DNA from: Neonectria sp. B-13
Taxonomy: Eukaryota; Ascomycota; Sordariomycetes; Hypocreales; Nectriaceae
Direction: 5' to 3'
Assembly: GCA_002682825.1 (NCBI GenBank)
Contig: NOKP01000035.1
Span: forward strand, 372,001-436,000
DNA: 64,000 bases
A model generated the notes under the pieces. It was not told the origin of the DNA, searched no databases, and was given only the letters and a program-made list of their open reading frames with translations. Positions 53,790 through 64,000 of this stretch are shown here, piece after piece; position 1 is the stretch's first letter, and every line of letters starts with the position of its first letter. The position numbers were made by a program, and so were the translations under genes.

Positions 53790-56304
53790 TTAAACATCAA
53801 ATATCTCTGTCAATGGAAGATCCCGACTACTCGCGCCCACGAAAATAGTGTAATTCCCGCTCTGAAGAACCCACTTCTGCTGCACGACATCCCACACGCT
53901 ATAGTCGCGGCGAGTCAACTCAAACTGGATCTCGGCCGCCTCGCCTTCGTCCAAAGCCACCTTCTCAAAGCCGCGAAGCTGCTTCGGGGGACTGTTCGGA
54001 ATGGCCACGTAGAGCTGAGCAACTTCTTCGCCACGCACTGCGCCGGTGTTTGTGACTGTGGCCTTGGCGGTGGCGAGGATCTGCCAGAGATCGTTCGTGG
54101 ATGCCCGCTCAACCTTGACGGAGAGGGAGGAATACTCAAACGTGGTGTAGCTAAGACCGAAGCCAAACTCGTACCGCGGCGTGATATTCCGCGCGTCAAA
54201 CGCCCGGTAGTCGACATACACACCCTCAGTGAAATCACACTGCGGGCTAGGGTCATCCAGCGCTCGGCCACAAGGACCATACGGGTTGTAGTCGGTTTCG
54301 TTCTTGGCAAGTGTGTACGGAAGCTTCCCCGAGAAGCCAGCTTCGCCATAGAGAAGCTTGACGAGCGCTGTCCCGCTGTCTTGGCCGGGAAGATGGGCAA
54401 TGACGGTGGCCGTAACGTTGGGGTGCTCGATCCACTGATCAACGAGGCGGATGCCGGCCGCGTGGATTACGACAACGGTGTTGGCGCATTTTGATGCTAC
54501 GTTCAAGACAAGGCCGTCGCTGAAGTCGTCGTGGAGGCCATCGCGGTCCCAGCCCTCCGTTGCCATGGCGTTGATGAAGACGAGGCAAACGTCGCTGGCA
54601 GCGTTGACGTCTGGGTTGAAGGATGAGAGATCCCAGTTCACCCAGCTGCCGTCTTTGGCAGCTCTATGCTGGAGGGCACTGAGCGGCTGTTCATTGTTAG
54701 GACATTTCAATAGCCTGGGGAATTCACGGAATCTTACATCGCTCATGTACGGTGGCGAGTTGGCAGCAGCGCGCCCACCTGAGACAATCGTCCCTCCTTT
54801 AGCCGCCTGGTCGAAATGCTCTTCCGTTCCTAACACAGCCTGTCCCATGGCAGGCGAAGACGTGTACCCGAGTTCAAACAGTTTATCCGTGTTTTTCGTG
54901 GCAGGGACAGTAGCGTCGTAGCCGAACACCGACAGCATCTTGGGGCTTTTGCGAAAAGGCAGAGCGTCGTTTTCGTTCTTAACTAATACGTGGCCGGCGA
55001 TGGCTCCGTCGAGAATCACTGACCTCGACTCGGGGATGCGGGCGTCGACTTGTTTATGCGGCAGAGTGAGATTCTGCATGCCGATACCGGGGGACGGGAA
55101 ATCGGTGTCTTGACCTGTGAGGTACCAGGCGGCAATGATTCTAGATGATTGTTAGCAAGAGAGAAACACATCGAGGATATGAACAAACCTAGTTGCCATA
55201 TCGGTAACCCGAGACTCGCTGACTGTGCCATTCGCAACAGCCTGGGTGAGGTTCTCGCCAAACGACCCCCCCTGAGGCATGACCATGTCGAGCCCAGCGT
55301 TGGCGCTCTCGAGAGTATGCCGCGCATTCCAATCGAGGAGCACAAACCCATCAAACGACAGCTCTGACTTCAGGATGCCGTTCATAAGTTTGCTGTTTTC
55401 GCATCCATACGTGTTGTTGATGCGATTGTACGAGCACATGACGGAGGCCACTCCGGCCTTAATACTATCGACAAAGGGCCAGAGGTAAAACTCGTGGAGC
55501 GTCTTGTCGTCGATGTTGGAGGAGGCGGCCTCGACTCCGAAGTAGGGGCGCCTGAAGGTCTCTTGCTCGTTGCCGATGAAATGCTAGGCGGGTGTGAGTA
55601 GTTTGGGTCTATGGAGATGTGGAGGAGTACTAACCTTGACGTTCGCGATGACTCCGGCGTCTTGGTGGCCGATGATCGACTCGGCGCACAATTGCCCGGA
55701 CAGGTACGGGTCAACGGAGAAGCCTTCCCAGTTGCGACCCCCCAAGGGCGTTCGGCCCAGCGGTCCAGCATTAGGACCAAGCAGCACGTTGACTAGAAAA
55801 GCATGAGCGTACGCACTCGTGGTCGTCGAAGGGCGGGAAACTCACCTCCTTTCGCCTTGAACTCTTTGCCCATGTGCAACCCCCGTTGATACGTCAGGTT
55901 CTTGTCCCAGCTGGCCCCCACGTGCAAGGCCGAAGGGTACGAATTAACCAAGTCGGTTGCCCTGACTCCGTTGCCGGCGTCGTGCAGACACATGCCCGGC
56001 CATCCTAGACGCGGCACGGTGCCGGTGTTGCCTGCGCAGACGTTGTCGGCTGTGAAGCCCCGGGTGATGTTGACCTTTTCCTCGAGGGTCAGCTCGTCTA
56101 CTAGCTTTTGAGCTTTGGCATATGCGCTCTTCCAGATGCCTTTTCCAGAGCCTTGGGCTGGGTATCGTGTCAGTGGTGGCCGGTACTCAGGGGTTCACGC
56201 AGCTTACGCGATGGCAGGACCTCTGGCGAATACGCAAGCTCTGCCGCACCGACTGAGACGCCAATTGCCTGGAGAGCCAGTAACAAAAGCCCCGATGACC
56301 ACAT
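53790..56304 (-). CDS. GH3 beta-glucosidase, secreted, 6 exons, 753 aa
   Basis: Exons on the minus strand are 56304-56208, 56157-55846, 55792-55635, 55583-55189, 55140-54738 and 54686-53790. All introns keep phase; the one at 54737-54687 is 51 nt with an open frame and a clear CTAAC branch site. ATG at 56304 ([12 protein letters not shown], signal peptide) is preferred over 56394, since a TATA box lies between. GH3 landmarks are [15 protein letters not shown] (family DGPxG region), [46 protein letters not shown], then the nucleophile Asp273 in FDGFVLLDW. The second domain and the C-terminal fibronectin-III-like domain ([27 protein letters not shown]) are complete. It hydrolyses beta-glucosides such as cellobiose. 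The S of the usual SDW is Leu here. Confidence 0.92.
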
Positions 56305-57309
56305 GATGAGCAGGAATATGAACCGTGCAGGGCGTGAACTGGCCGGCGTCACTTGTCCCGGGCCCGAGCTGATATTTATAAGGCTGGCGCTCATATCCCG
56401 GCTTGCCGCACTCTCCGGATATTACCCGGCTATCTCTTCGTATTTCGTCACACGCGACGCGGATCGCCACGTGCTAATCGGTCCTAATCCATTTTGAACC
56501 TCACCGCTATCAGCCCAAGGTCGAATCGGAGCAGAAGCCGCCAACGGTTCCAACTATTTTCTAGGGGCCTAGGGGCGTCATGAGGTATGTCGAAGGAATG
56601 AACCCCTGGAAATGCCAGCGTGGGGTAATTGGTCACCACTTAAAGTCCGCTCGGAAGTTATACCCGATGCTTGTCTGATGGCTTTACCCCGCGTCATCAG
56701 TCAATGCCATGTCAGTCGTGTTTTTATTCCGCAGTCGTGTAGTTCCGCGATGCTGGCAACTTCCACTGAGCAAAGCTTGGTGACATTGAACAACAAGTTT
56801 CCCATTCTTTAAACAGTTGTTTGCATACATGTTTCGTTGCAGTTACCTCGCGGAGCACAGTTAACACACCCATTCAATCCATTCGCTATAGATGCCGCCA
56901 GTAACAGTACATGGAAATAATCATAACTAAATTATAACTCACCGCTTGCATACCTCGATCGTCAATGAATAAAAATAGAATGGCGAAAACTGCAAGGCTA
57001 CACGCACGTTACATTACCTGCACAAAGGACTATTCCAATCATCGTACACCAAGAACTGCTCGAGTAAGCGAATCGTGCATCTGGTATCATCAGATAAAAC
57101 CGACAATATGGCAGTGTAAGACGTACATTCTCACAACTAAAATACAACATGAGCATGGTAAGCGCTAAGAAAACTAAAATCTGACACAATTCCAACTATA
57201 TTTACTTGAACGCGCCCCGTAAACTTGCGAGCCGAACTCCATTGACGTTGGCTGTGAACCAAGAAGCTTTCCGCCCGTCGAAATCGCAGAACGTCGGACC
57301 ACGCTGAAC
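56305..57309. other. divergent intergenic region
   Basis: About 1 kb between the leftward beta-glucosidase and the rightward thioesterase gene, holding both promoters. Apart from the TATA box at 56373-56380 I see no element. Several short open frames are unsupported. Confidence 0.45.
56373..56380 (-). promoter_or_regulatory. TATA box of the beta-glucosidase gene
   Basis: TATAAATA on the minus strand, 69 bp upstream of the ATG at 56304. It lies just inside the alternative upstream frame that would start at 56394, and so supports 56304 as start. Confidence 0.6.
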
Positions 57310-58354
57310 ATGGCAACTCTCTTCAAGCGACAAGCTAACTTGCAGCAAACGGGACCACACTCATACACAACGTCCCATCATGCAGATTGGACCATCGGTC
57401 CCAGTAAGTCTCGAACATACCACAACTTGTGAATGAACTGACACTACTGCTTCAGCATTGCATGGTGGCTCCGTGGCTGCTGTTATCCACCTCACTGCCG
57501 CGACGCACTTCACGACGACCCTCAAGAAATACAATCAGCCCGACGTCCTGACTCTTCACATCGAGTTTCTGCGATACTGTGCCTCCAAGAACTTCGACAT
57601 CACAGTAACCGACCTCAAGCGCGGCGGCATCCACTGCACCATCCAGCTACAACTAGCACAAGAAGGCCAAGTTAAAGCCATCGCCATCGCCACGTCCACC
57701 AGCTTCGACGAATCCTTAGGCCCTACCGTCGCTACCGACTGGGCTCTGGACCCTCCCCCAAAGCCGATTCCCAATTTCGCCAAGATTAAAGCTGGCGAGC
57801 CGGACGAGAACTGGATCCCTGGCCGTATCGCTGGCGAAATCATCCCCATATCACGTCACACAATGGTTCTCAGTCCACGAGGAGGTTTCCAGGTCGCCGG
57901 AATCTGCGATGCTTGGAATACGTTCACTGCCGAGCGCATGGACGCAACGTGTGTAACACTGCTATGCGACCTGATTGCATCCATGTCGGATACTCTATTG
58001 CGCAACGGCGGTATGTACGATGCGCATAGCAAATTTGCGACGATGGAGGCATGGGAGAAAAAGAACCCGGGTGCGCTCTGCGAGATGACCAATTCACTCG
58101 CCGAAGCGGCTGACGCGAGCGTTTTCAATAACACAGTATCCATGGGCATCGAGTTCAAGAAGAAGATTCCCGAAAGCGGGATTCCGTGGACATTCACTCG
58201 AGCGGCGACTAAGAAATTGGAAGGCGGGAGGATGGACTTGGATGTCACGATATGTGATGAGCGAATGGAGTTGATTTGCAATGCACGTCAAGTTATCTTG
58301 GTCCTGGACGCAAAGAAACGATTTAAAGGCACCAAGAAAAGCTCGAAACTGTAA
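57310..58354 (+). CDS. thioesterase-like superfamily protein (acyl-CoA thioesterase type), 2 exons, 330 aa
   Basis: Exons are 57310-57403 and 57456-58354 with a 52-nt in-phase intron. The start reads MATLFKRQANLQQTG. The join gives GPTLHGGSVAAVIHL, the HGG motif of fungal double-hotdog thioesterases (4HBT_3, PF13622). Further family parts are LTLHIEFLRYC (substrate-binding helix start), GGIHCTIQLQLAQ and GRIAGEIIPIS. The second hotdog has WTFTRAATKKLEGGRMDLDVTICDERMELICNARQVILVLDA. It should hydrolyse acyl-CoA or a related thioester in the cytosol or peroxisome; the C-terminus KSSKL is a possible type 1 peroxisomal targeting signal (SKL), visible at the very end, which supports a peroxisomal location. 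The substrate is unknown. Confidence 0.88.
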
Positions 58355-58383
58355 TCTTTAATACTGATAGAAGCTAGACATAC

Positions 58384-58578
58384 GCCTAATGGGTATTGAG
58401 GCTCCTCTGTGGGTATGAGTTCGGCGTCTTTAGCGACCTTCTCCATCTGTGTTTGTGCCTCCTCGTCAACGTCGGTGGTTGAGTCAGACTCCTTATCAGC
58501 CAGAGCTGATGGCGCTACATGATGGGTCTTGTCGTGCTCCTTCTCGGGGTTGGCCCCTGGGTTATCGGCTAGAGACAT
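58384..58578 (-). pseudogene. orphan N-terminal exon of an MFS transporter
   Basis: The first 65 codons (58578-58384) read as a polar, acidic N-terminus (MSLADNPGANPEKEHDK, then EEAQTQMEKVAKDAELIPTEEPQYPLG). This is the usual cytosolic start of fungal 14-helix or DHA1-type MFS drug transporters, in which YPxG is followed by the first helix. A GTATGT donor sits right after the Gly codon (58383-58378), as in many MFS genes. But nothing downstream encodes helices: the sequence enters the 3' end of the thioesterase gene on the other strand. So this looks like a truncated MFS gene left after a rearrangement. An independent small protein is possible but less likely. Confidence 0.5.
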
Positions 58579-59872
58579 CGCATCTAAGCGTAAGGTAGCA
58601 TGGTTGTTGACAAGTTGTATAATGTGAAATTGTGAGATCGTGAAATCGTGGTAACGAAGTGCTGCGCTATCGAAGTAGTTGAGTGCGTGAAGTTTTTGGC
58701 AAGAGGTATGCGGCGTTAGAGGAATTCTGTGTGTTCCTTATAGTAATCAGCACCTACCTTCGTTGAGTATGGGAAGCATCTAACGAGATAAACTTGATCG
58801 TCTGCCTCACATCATCTCCGCCGGGCTGTAACCCGTAATGGCAAAGGCCGGCCGTTGCTTCTCCTGCACCGTGGGCTCTCGTCCGAGATCACGACAGAGC
58901 GAGTGACAAACGCACATCATGATCAGAACTATTTTGATCATTGCCGATACATCGAATGCTCAGAGTGATTCATGTGATTCATCTTGAATACGGGGTATGA
59001 AACATGCGTTACGTGTAAAAGAAATGCATAGAAGTGGCAGAATGTGCACAACGATAAGGGACATCTACAGTTGCACCCAGTTCATACACAGGGACTGGGT
59101 CAGACCCAATATGCTACCGAACTGGGAATCCCTGAGACTGAGTGGGATCGAGGGTGTTGGGGTTAGCTAGTACATAGTATTAGGGCCTCTAAATTTGTCC
59201 AGACAACTGGACTACCCCCCCAACGGCCGACAGGCAACTTCGCAGGTCAAGTGAACCATGCCTCAGTATGTGTGAGGCTTGCCCGCCAATTGTCAATACA
59301 GAAGTTCACACGAACTGCATTCATATAAACTTACCTTATGCGGCAATCTCAGCTCTGGAGCGGGCCTGAAGACCAGTCGGCCGACTTTCCTCACATTTCG
59401 AAGCAAATAACAAGCATGATCATATCATGTAATGCAGAGTTCTGACCTGACATAAGGTTCCAACAAAACGGCCACCCCACCAACTTAGATTGGGCGCCCG
59501 ACTTGCCTATTGGAGCGCTGGTCCGAGTTCTCCACCTCGCTGTTCGAGAGTGAAATTAGCGATATCCTCTTTACCTATTTAGCCTAAGGTACTCTGTACC
59601 TGCGTGAACTGGTGTGAGGTGTTGCCATGTTATTTTCTATCTTTCTTCACGCTGTACATCCAGCATGACAAGGTCAGTGTTGCTAACCTTCCTAGTCCAA
59701 TGCTGAAACGCTCGGCACATGTCGTAACGTCATCCGTTAGATGGGGCTTTGTCAGCCGACAAACTTTGGTCTACAGCGGCTTTTCCTTCTTCCAAGACCC
59801 AGGGATCGTCCCCAGCGGTTAAAAGCCTTCCATTCGCGCGCCAAACCTGTCTCTCACCATCAATCTTCCAAA
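58579..59872. other. intergenic, no gene seen
   Basis: About 1.3 kb between the orphan MFS exon (leftward) and the beta-lactamase-family gene (rightward). It presumably contains the former MFS promoter and the present beta-lactamase promoter. The open frame 59604-59822 has no support. Confidence 0.45.
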
Positions 59873-61343
59873 ATGGCGTCTTTCGAAGAAATTGTTGACT
59901 CTGTTCGCCACCCTCGTGGAGACGATAAAAACCCCCTGTCGCGAGTCACGCTTGGAGCTGTGAACAAAGATGGTACGGAGCTTGTATAACTCGATATCGC
60001 CCCATGCTAATCCTACGGGCGCTTTAGGTTCCTTCCACTATGCCAAGGCCTTTGGAGAGGAGTCAAATGACAACATGGAGACAGATGGCGTGCATCTCAT
60101 CGCCTCAGCTACCAAATTCGTCACCACTGTGGCTGTGATGCAATGCGTGGAGAGAGGACAGCTGGATCTGGATGTAGGCATTGCGAAAATCCTGCCAGAA
60201 TGGGAAAACCCCCAGGTCTTGACAGGATTCGACGAAAACGATGAACCAATCTTTCGACCCTCTACGAAGGCCATCACTCTACGGCAAGTCTTTGAGTTAC
60301 ATGAAGTAAGGCTAAAAGGACACACTAACGGGAAGTTCCTTCTTCAGGCACCTCCTCACTCACTCGAGCGGCATGACCTATGTCCACATGGAGCCGCTTT
60401 TGACACGATACGCTCAGCTCCCAACCGTCCCACCCCGTAGTCCGCACTCTATTGTAAGCAATCGCATTGTCATGTTGGACTGCTCTCACTAACCATATAA
60501 TACAGATCAAAAAGTTCTATCAAGTTCTGGTATTTGAGCCAGGTAGCCGCTGGATATATTCCCCGGGCGTTGACTGGGCTGGCCTCATGGTAAGTGCCAA
60601 TCTTCTCTACAGGTTGGCGATGAGAATTGACGAGAACACTCGCACAGGTCGAACGAGTCACTTCCATGAGGCTGGGTGATTACATGAAGCGTCACATCTT
60701 TGACGTCGTGTCCACCAAAGACATTACCTTTCATCTAGAGACTCGAGAGGATATGCGAGCTCGACTGGTACACCAGTGGGAGCGAGTTGATGGAGTCCTC
60801 CGCATCCCAAAGAACCCCCTGTGGCCCGCCCAGATTGATGACGATCTCGGCGGCGGTGGATTATACGCCACCGTGAATGCACTGCTCAAGATCTACCAGG
60901 GCATCCTGAATGAGAAACTGCTTCGTGCAGAAACCATCAAAACCATGTTCCAACCACACTTGGAGAGCAACACCGGTCTCGACAACCAAGACGAATATTC
61001 GTCGTCCTTCCGCATGGCGATTTTCAACGCCGTCCCTCCTGACGTCCCTGTGAGCTTTGGACTAGGTGGCTTGATCAACCTCGCTGCAGTTCCGAGCCGG
61101 CGATCGGCTCATTCGCTCACGTGGTCCGGGATGCCGAATTGCTATTGGGCAAGTATTAAACATCAACGTATTGTAAAGACATCTAGCTAACTTGTTGTTC
61201 GATAGTGGATTGATTTGGAGAAGGGCGTCGCCGGCGTCTATTTGTCACAGATGGTTCCGAGTGGGGATGAGCAGGCTGTCAAGCTGTTGACCGAGTTTGA
61301 GAAATTCGTTTACAAGAGTCTTGAAAACTTGAACGACCAATGA
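59873..61343 (+). CDS. serine beta-lactamase-family hydrolase (LovD/AmpC-like), 6 exons, one phase clash
   Basis: Exons are 59873-59972, 60028-60287, 60348-60453, 60506-60589, 60648-61148 and 61206-61343. The active-site SxxK is SATK (Ser60-Lys63) in HLIASATKFVTTVAVM, and the second catalytic Tyr is in IYSPGVDWAG. HLLTHSSGMTY and LGGLINL-type parts are also family features. Such enzymes are esterases, transesterases (LovD type) or carboxypeptidases; the product here is about 395 residues if frames are joined. The end of exon 2 and the start of exon 3 do not match in phase: the intron starting GTCTTT (60288-60347) leaves one base too many, as does the alternative GTAAGG donor at 60306. Either a single-base insertion is present or the base call is wrong. 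The last intron is GC..AG (61149-61205). A degraded relative lies 740 bp downstream. Confidence 0.65.
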
Positions 61344-62079
61344 AAGTGTAGCAGAGACTCGGAACACAGTCGTGGAGCAAGATGAACATGTTGTGTTGAT
61401 TGGCCAATGCTAGAAAGCCTGACACTTACTTAAAGCGCTTGGATATAAAAGACGGCCATACGCAACCTCCATTCTCACAGACCACAGGGATGACTTGCTA
61501 CCCTTGAGTAACGTACATGATAGGGTCGGCGGATCTCGACCACATGGTCGTAGGCCTGGGCCGACCAGGACCTCGGAAACATCAGCGACCTCAACATTGA
61601 CTTTGCACAATAGGCTTTATGGTGAACTTTTGTGCACATGTGGCTTAGTTATGCTAGCTAAGCCACTACCCAACTCAGGGTCGCTCAGTCTCGGCTCCGG
61701 CTAACAGCAGCGAGGCTCCGGGTAGGGATTGAATGGATGAGACACGTTAATGAAGGAAGATTGCGTCTTGTAGTCTGTGTGGCAGCGGAATAAGTTATGT
61801 TCTGGATGAAGTTGTCTGAGTATGGCCTGAATGATTTGCCTCGTGGCTTTCTTCCTTGTCTAGGCCATGTCGCAGCCTTTATCAACACCTTCCAACCCCT
61901 GAACCAAGACGTTGGCTCTATCACTGGAGCATACAGATGTTTCAAAAACCAGCCTTCGCTAAAAGCTCTCTTCTTTTCCTTAAGCATGGGTCGTATGAGC
62001 AGCAGGTAAGTACCGAGGCACTGCGGGCACGGGGACATCTTCTGTGGACTCTCACAATTATGGGGCAACAACTCGACAG
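61344..62079. other. intergenic, TATA box, no intact gene
   Basis: Lies between two beta-lactamase-family copies. TATAAAAG at 61444-61451 (+) may be a promoter for the downstream copy. An intron with good GTAAGT donor at 62006 and CAG acceptor at 62079 corresponds to the first intron of the upstream gene, but no first exon with a signal or start was identified with confidence. Confidence 0.45.
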
Positions 62080-62619
62080 GGCAGCTTCTGTCTCCGGTCT
62101 CCGGTCTCCGGCCTCTACGCATTTCCGAGTGCTCCGTACGGGGCCCTCCAATCCTTCACTCACGATACCGTCTGCTGGCTCGCCTCTTGTACCAAACTCA
62201 TGACGACGATCGCGGCCCTCCAAGTTGTCGAATGCGGCCTCCTTTTCATTGACACCGACATTGCGTCCATCCCCGAGCTTGCCAAGACACAAATCCTTAT
62301 CGACGTGAACGAAACCGGCCCCGTCTTCCGTCCACGCTCGCGCCCAATCACGCTCAGGAGCCTCCTCACACACTCCTCGGGTTGGTGTACGAATCAATGG
62401 ATCCCAAATTGACGGCCCGGGGCGAGTGGGTGCGGATGAACTCTCTAGAAGAGGCAGCTCTGCTAGATTCGAAGGACCCTGCCGAGGCATTTTTTGGCAC
62501 CACTGCTGTTTGAGCCGGACGAGGGGCGGGCGTATAGTCCGGGCTTAGACTGGGTCGGGATTGCGGTAACGAGGGTCTCTGGGTTGTCGCTTACACAATA
62601 CTTTGAACAGTATTTATGA
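62080..62619 (+). pseudogene. beta-lactamase-family pseudogene (tandem relative)
   Basis: Frame 62080-62412 is clearly related to exon 2 and 3 of the upstream gene: SCTK (SxxK) in DTVCWLASCTKLMTTIAALQVVECG, then FRPRSRPITLRSLLTHSSG. At 62378-62385 one base is missing, so the original frame ends in a stop while another frame carries LVYESMDPKL. In the T run at 62490-62495 one extra T restores a third stretch, APLLFEPDEGRAYSPGLDWVGIAVTRVSG, which has the catalytic Tyr region. It then ends in a stop at 62617-62619, where the C-terminal 150 residues of a normal gene are missing. Two frame changes and truncation make a working enzyme very unlikely. Confidence 0.75.
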
Positions 62620-63446
62620 AGACCGCTAGGGATGGACATGGCGCCTTCTCAAATATCGGTTAACCGTTACATAAACCTTTATTGTCTCTAATTCTAGCCT
62701 CGAATCCCTTGATGACTTAGTCGTGAAGTTTAAAGAGAAGGAAGATGGCGGCATATCATGACCAACGAGGAGAGTGAGGAAATACGGGCGCCGAAGAAAA
62801 AGGATTTTGGACCCGGTTGAGTCATATGATTTTGCGCAAGGAAGCCGCCGCTAGTAAATTTAAAAACGACGGTAGACGCTTGCCATGGGAGTTATGGATA
62901 TGAGTAGTAGGTATTAGGTCGCTTTAGAATATTGTAAATTATCATGGCGCAGGTATTGATGCTTGAAAGTAACTTTGTTTACGCTCAAAATGCCAACATA
63001 CAGCCATCAATGAGCGTAGGGGTGAAAAGCGTAGCAGAAAGATAGAACATGAGCGTTCATTGGGATTAGTGCACTCAAGATTTGCTTCAACTTGAATATT
63101 CTTTCTACTTTATGAAAGAGAAAATAGGAATTTATTTAATGCATACTTCAAGTATAACTTGGGTGTGAGAGTTTGTGTCTTGGAAAAGCATAAAGGTCTA
63201 TATCTTGTAAAGCGTGGTTTAAAAACTTGACATAAAGACCGGCCTTGCGTATTTCTTGTGCTATCGAGGAAATTATCAGACCGACCGGGAATGGAAGACA
63301 TTAGCACTCCCACCTAGAAGCTTTTCACACTCTTCACCCCTAGATGTGTGCCCTACATCCTTGCCCGCGATCTCTGACAAGCAAGTTTGGCTCTTTGTCG
63401 CTTGTTGAGACAGCATTTCTTGTGACAGAAACTCGGAAATCGTTAG
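62620..63446. other. intergenic, no gene seen
   Basis: About 830 bp of AT-rich DNA between the pseudogene and the last, minus-strand gene. No supportable frame or element. Confidence 0.45.
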
Positions 63447-64000
63447 TTACCAACCATGAGGGCGACTGGTGCGGCTAGAGAGCCGAGCTGCCTGGTGTAG
63501 GTTGTTCTCTACCTTCCTAAGCTGTCGGTGTAGGTTACCCAATTGGTCAGACTGGGCCATGCAATGGCGAAAAGCATCCCTCATATGCTTGATTGTAAGC
63601 ATTTCCAGTGCTTCCCTCATGCACCTCATCCTCGTCAGACCAAAATGTTGTATTATGTGATCCATCTTATCAACTGTCATTCTTACTTCCCTTTGGGCGT
63701 GCTCGAGCATCAATGTGACGTGTACAATGAAGGGCCGAAGGATTCGCAGTCGGTTAAGGGTATTGGATGCTTCGTCAATAAGCGTGGGCCTGGGACCGGA
63801 AGAAGTTAGTTCTCTGATTTGTTTAGGGTAAGAGGTATGACTGTGTACGTACCTAGCATCGCTGTCAATGACACTCTGCAAGAATGGCACAATTCTGTCC
63901 GTTTCCGCCCCCAATGCTTGTCTCAGGTTGTCAAGAGGCACTTCAATAACTGGAATCAAGTCCTTGAACCAGTTCCGAAAAGTCCTGACATCATTGGTGA
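63447..64000 (-). CDS. partial gene, unknown helical protein (runs off the window)
   Basis: The frame is open from the window edge (about TNDVRTFRNWFKDLIPVIEVPLDN) to a stop at 63447, so the start lies beyond position 64000. A 63-nt stretch 63852-63790 has GTACGT at its start, CTAAC and CAG at its end and lies in frame; it is probably an intron, joining DSDAR to PTLIDEASNTLNRL. The visible part is rich in Leu, Arg, His and Gln and predicted helical (RMRCMREALEMLTIKHMRDAFRHCMAQSDQLGNLHRQLRKVE), with no membrane span. The style recalls the helical N-terminal region of fungal STAND or ankyrin proteins, but nothing specific was recognised. Confidence 0.55.
   Translation of the reverse strand, partial: TNDVRTFRNWFKDLIPVIEVPLDNLRQALGAETDRIVPFLQSVIDSDARYVHSHTSYPKQIRELTSSGPRPTLIDEASNTLNRLRILRPFIVHVTLMLEHAQREVRMTVDKMDHIIQHFGLTRMRCMREALEMLTIKHMRDAFRHCMAQSDQLGNLHRQLRKVENNLHQAARLSSRTSRPHGW

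Noticed and set aside
53631..54494. 287-codon plus-strand frame
   Set aside because: It is antisense to the last exon of the GH3 gene, whose motifs and introns are clear.
1..64000. CRISPR arrays, phage, plasmid origins, bacterial operons
   Set aside because: The window is eukaryotic nuclear DNA; no regularly spaced repeats or bacterial gene signals were seen.

Overview
This window is nuclear DNA of a filamentous ascomycete (Pezizomycotina), most likely a plant-associated Sordariomycete. The evidence is short introns (about 44-100 nt, mostly 47-65) with GT..AG ends and CTAAC/CTGAC branch sites, low gene density, long non-coding stretches, and a gene content of plant-wall enzymes, secreted lipase, LysM proteins, LaeA-like methyltransferase, TauD-type dioxygenase and ankyrin proteins. 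The species cannot be named from the sequence alone. Exon structures below were rebuilt by hand from splice signals and reading phase. All are checked for phase unless stated.

Layout. 0.5-2.6 kb: a methyltransferase-like protein (-). 4.5-6.8 kb: a nine-exon AzgA-type purine permease (+). 8.1-9.4 kb: a secreted lipase (-). 9.4-13 kb: almost empty, then a small secreted protein (+). 15.4-21 kb: three plus-strand genes in a row, an SMP-30/gluconolactonase-type enzyme, a trans-3-hydroxyproline dehydratase/proline racemase-family enzyme and an allantoate-permease-type MFS carrier, which look like a small catabolic group. 21.3-23 kb: an acidic coiled protein of unknown function (-). 23.5-27.5 kb: a damaged LysM gene, an unknown protein and a second LysM relic. 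27.9-34.8 kb: two convergent ankyrin-repeat genes, one with a STAND-type N-terminal domain, then a class V aminotransferase and a convergent TauD dioxygenase. 36.4-38.1 kb: a seven-exon exopolygalacturonase (-).

39.5-49 kb is the most disturbed part. It has a Cys-rich protein like the non-catalytic tail of fungal GH18 chitinases, carrying an unusual 32-nt intron with a phase clash. Divergent from it is a LysM-protein N-terminal domain without any LysM. There are also three copies of a diverged dispersed repeat (one flanked by a 14-bp direct repeat) and a degenerate tRNA-like sequence. 50.5-58.4 kb returns to ordinary genes: a LaeA-like methyltransferase with a 13-nt exon, a GPI-type DUF7136 protein, a GH3 beta-glucosidase and an acyl-CoA thioesterase-like protein. 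Antisense to the end of the last gene is an orphan N-terminal exon of an MFS transporter. 59.9-62.6 kb holds two tandem serine beta-lactamase-family genes, one with a splice-phase clash and one clearly a pseudogene. A partial gene runs off the right end.

The main biological theme is an accessory region in which chitin-related (LysM, chitinase-tail) and beta-lactamase-family genes are decaying side by side with intact secreted enzymes. I did not find a convincing novel defence-type or programmed system.
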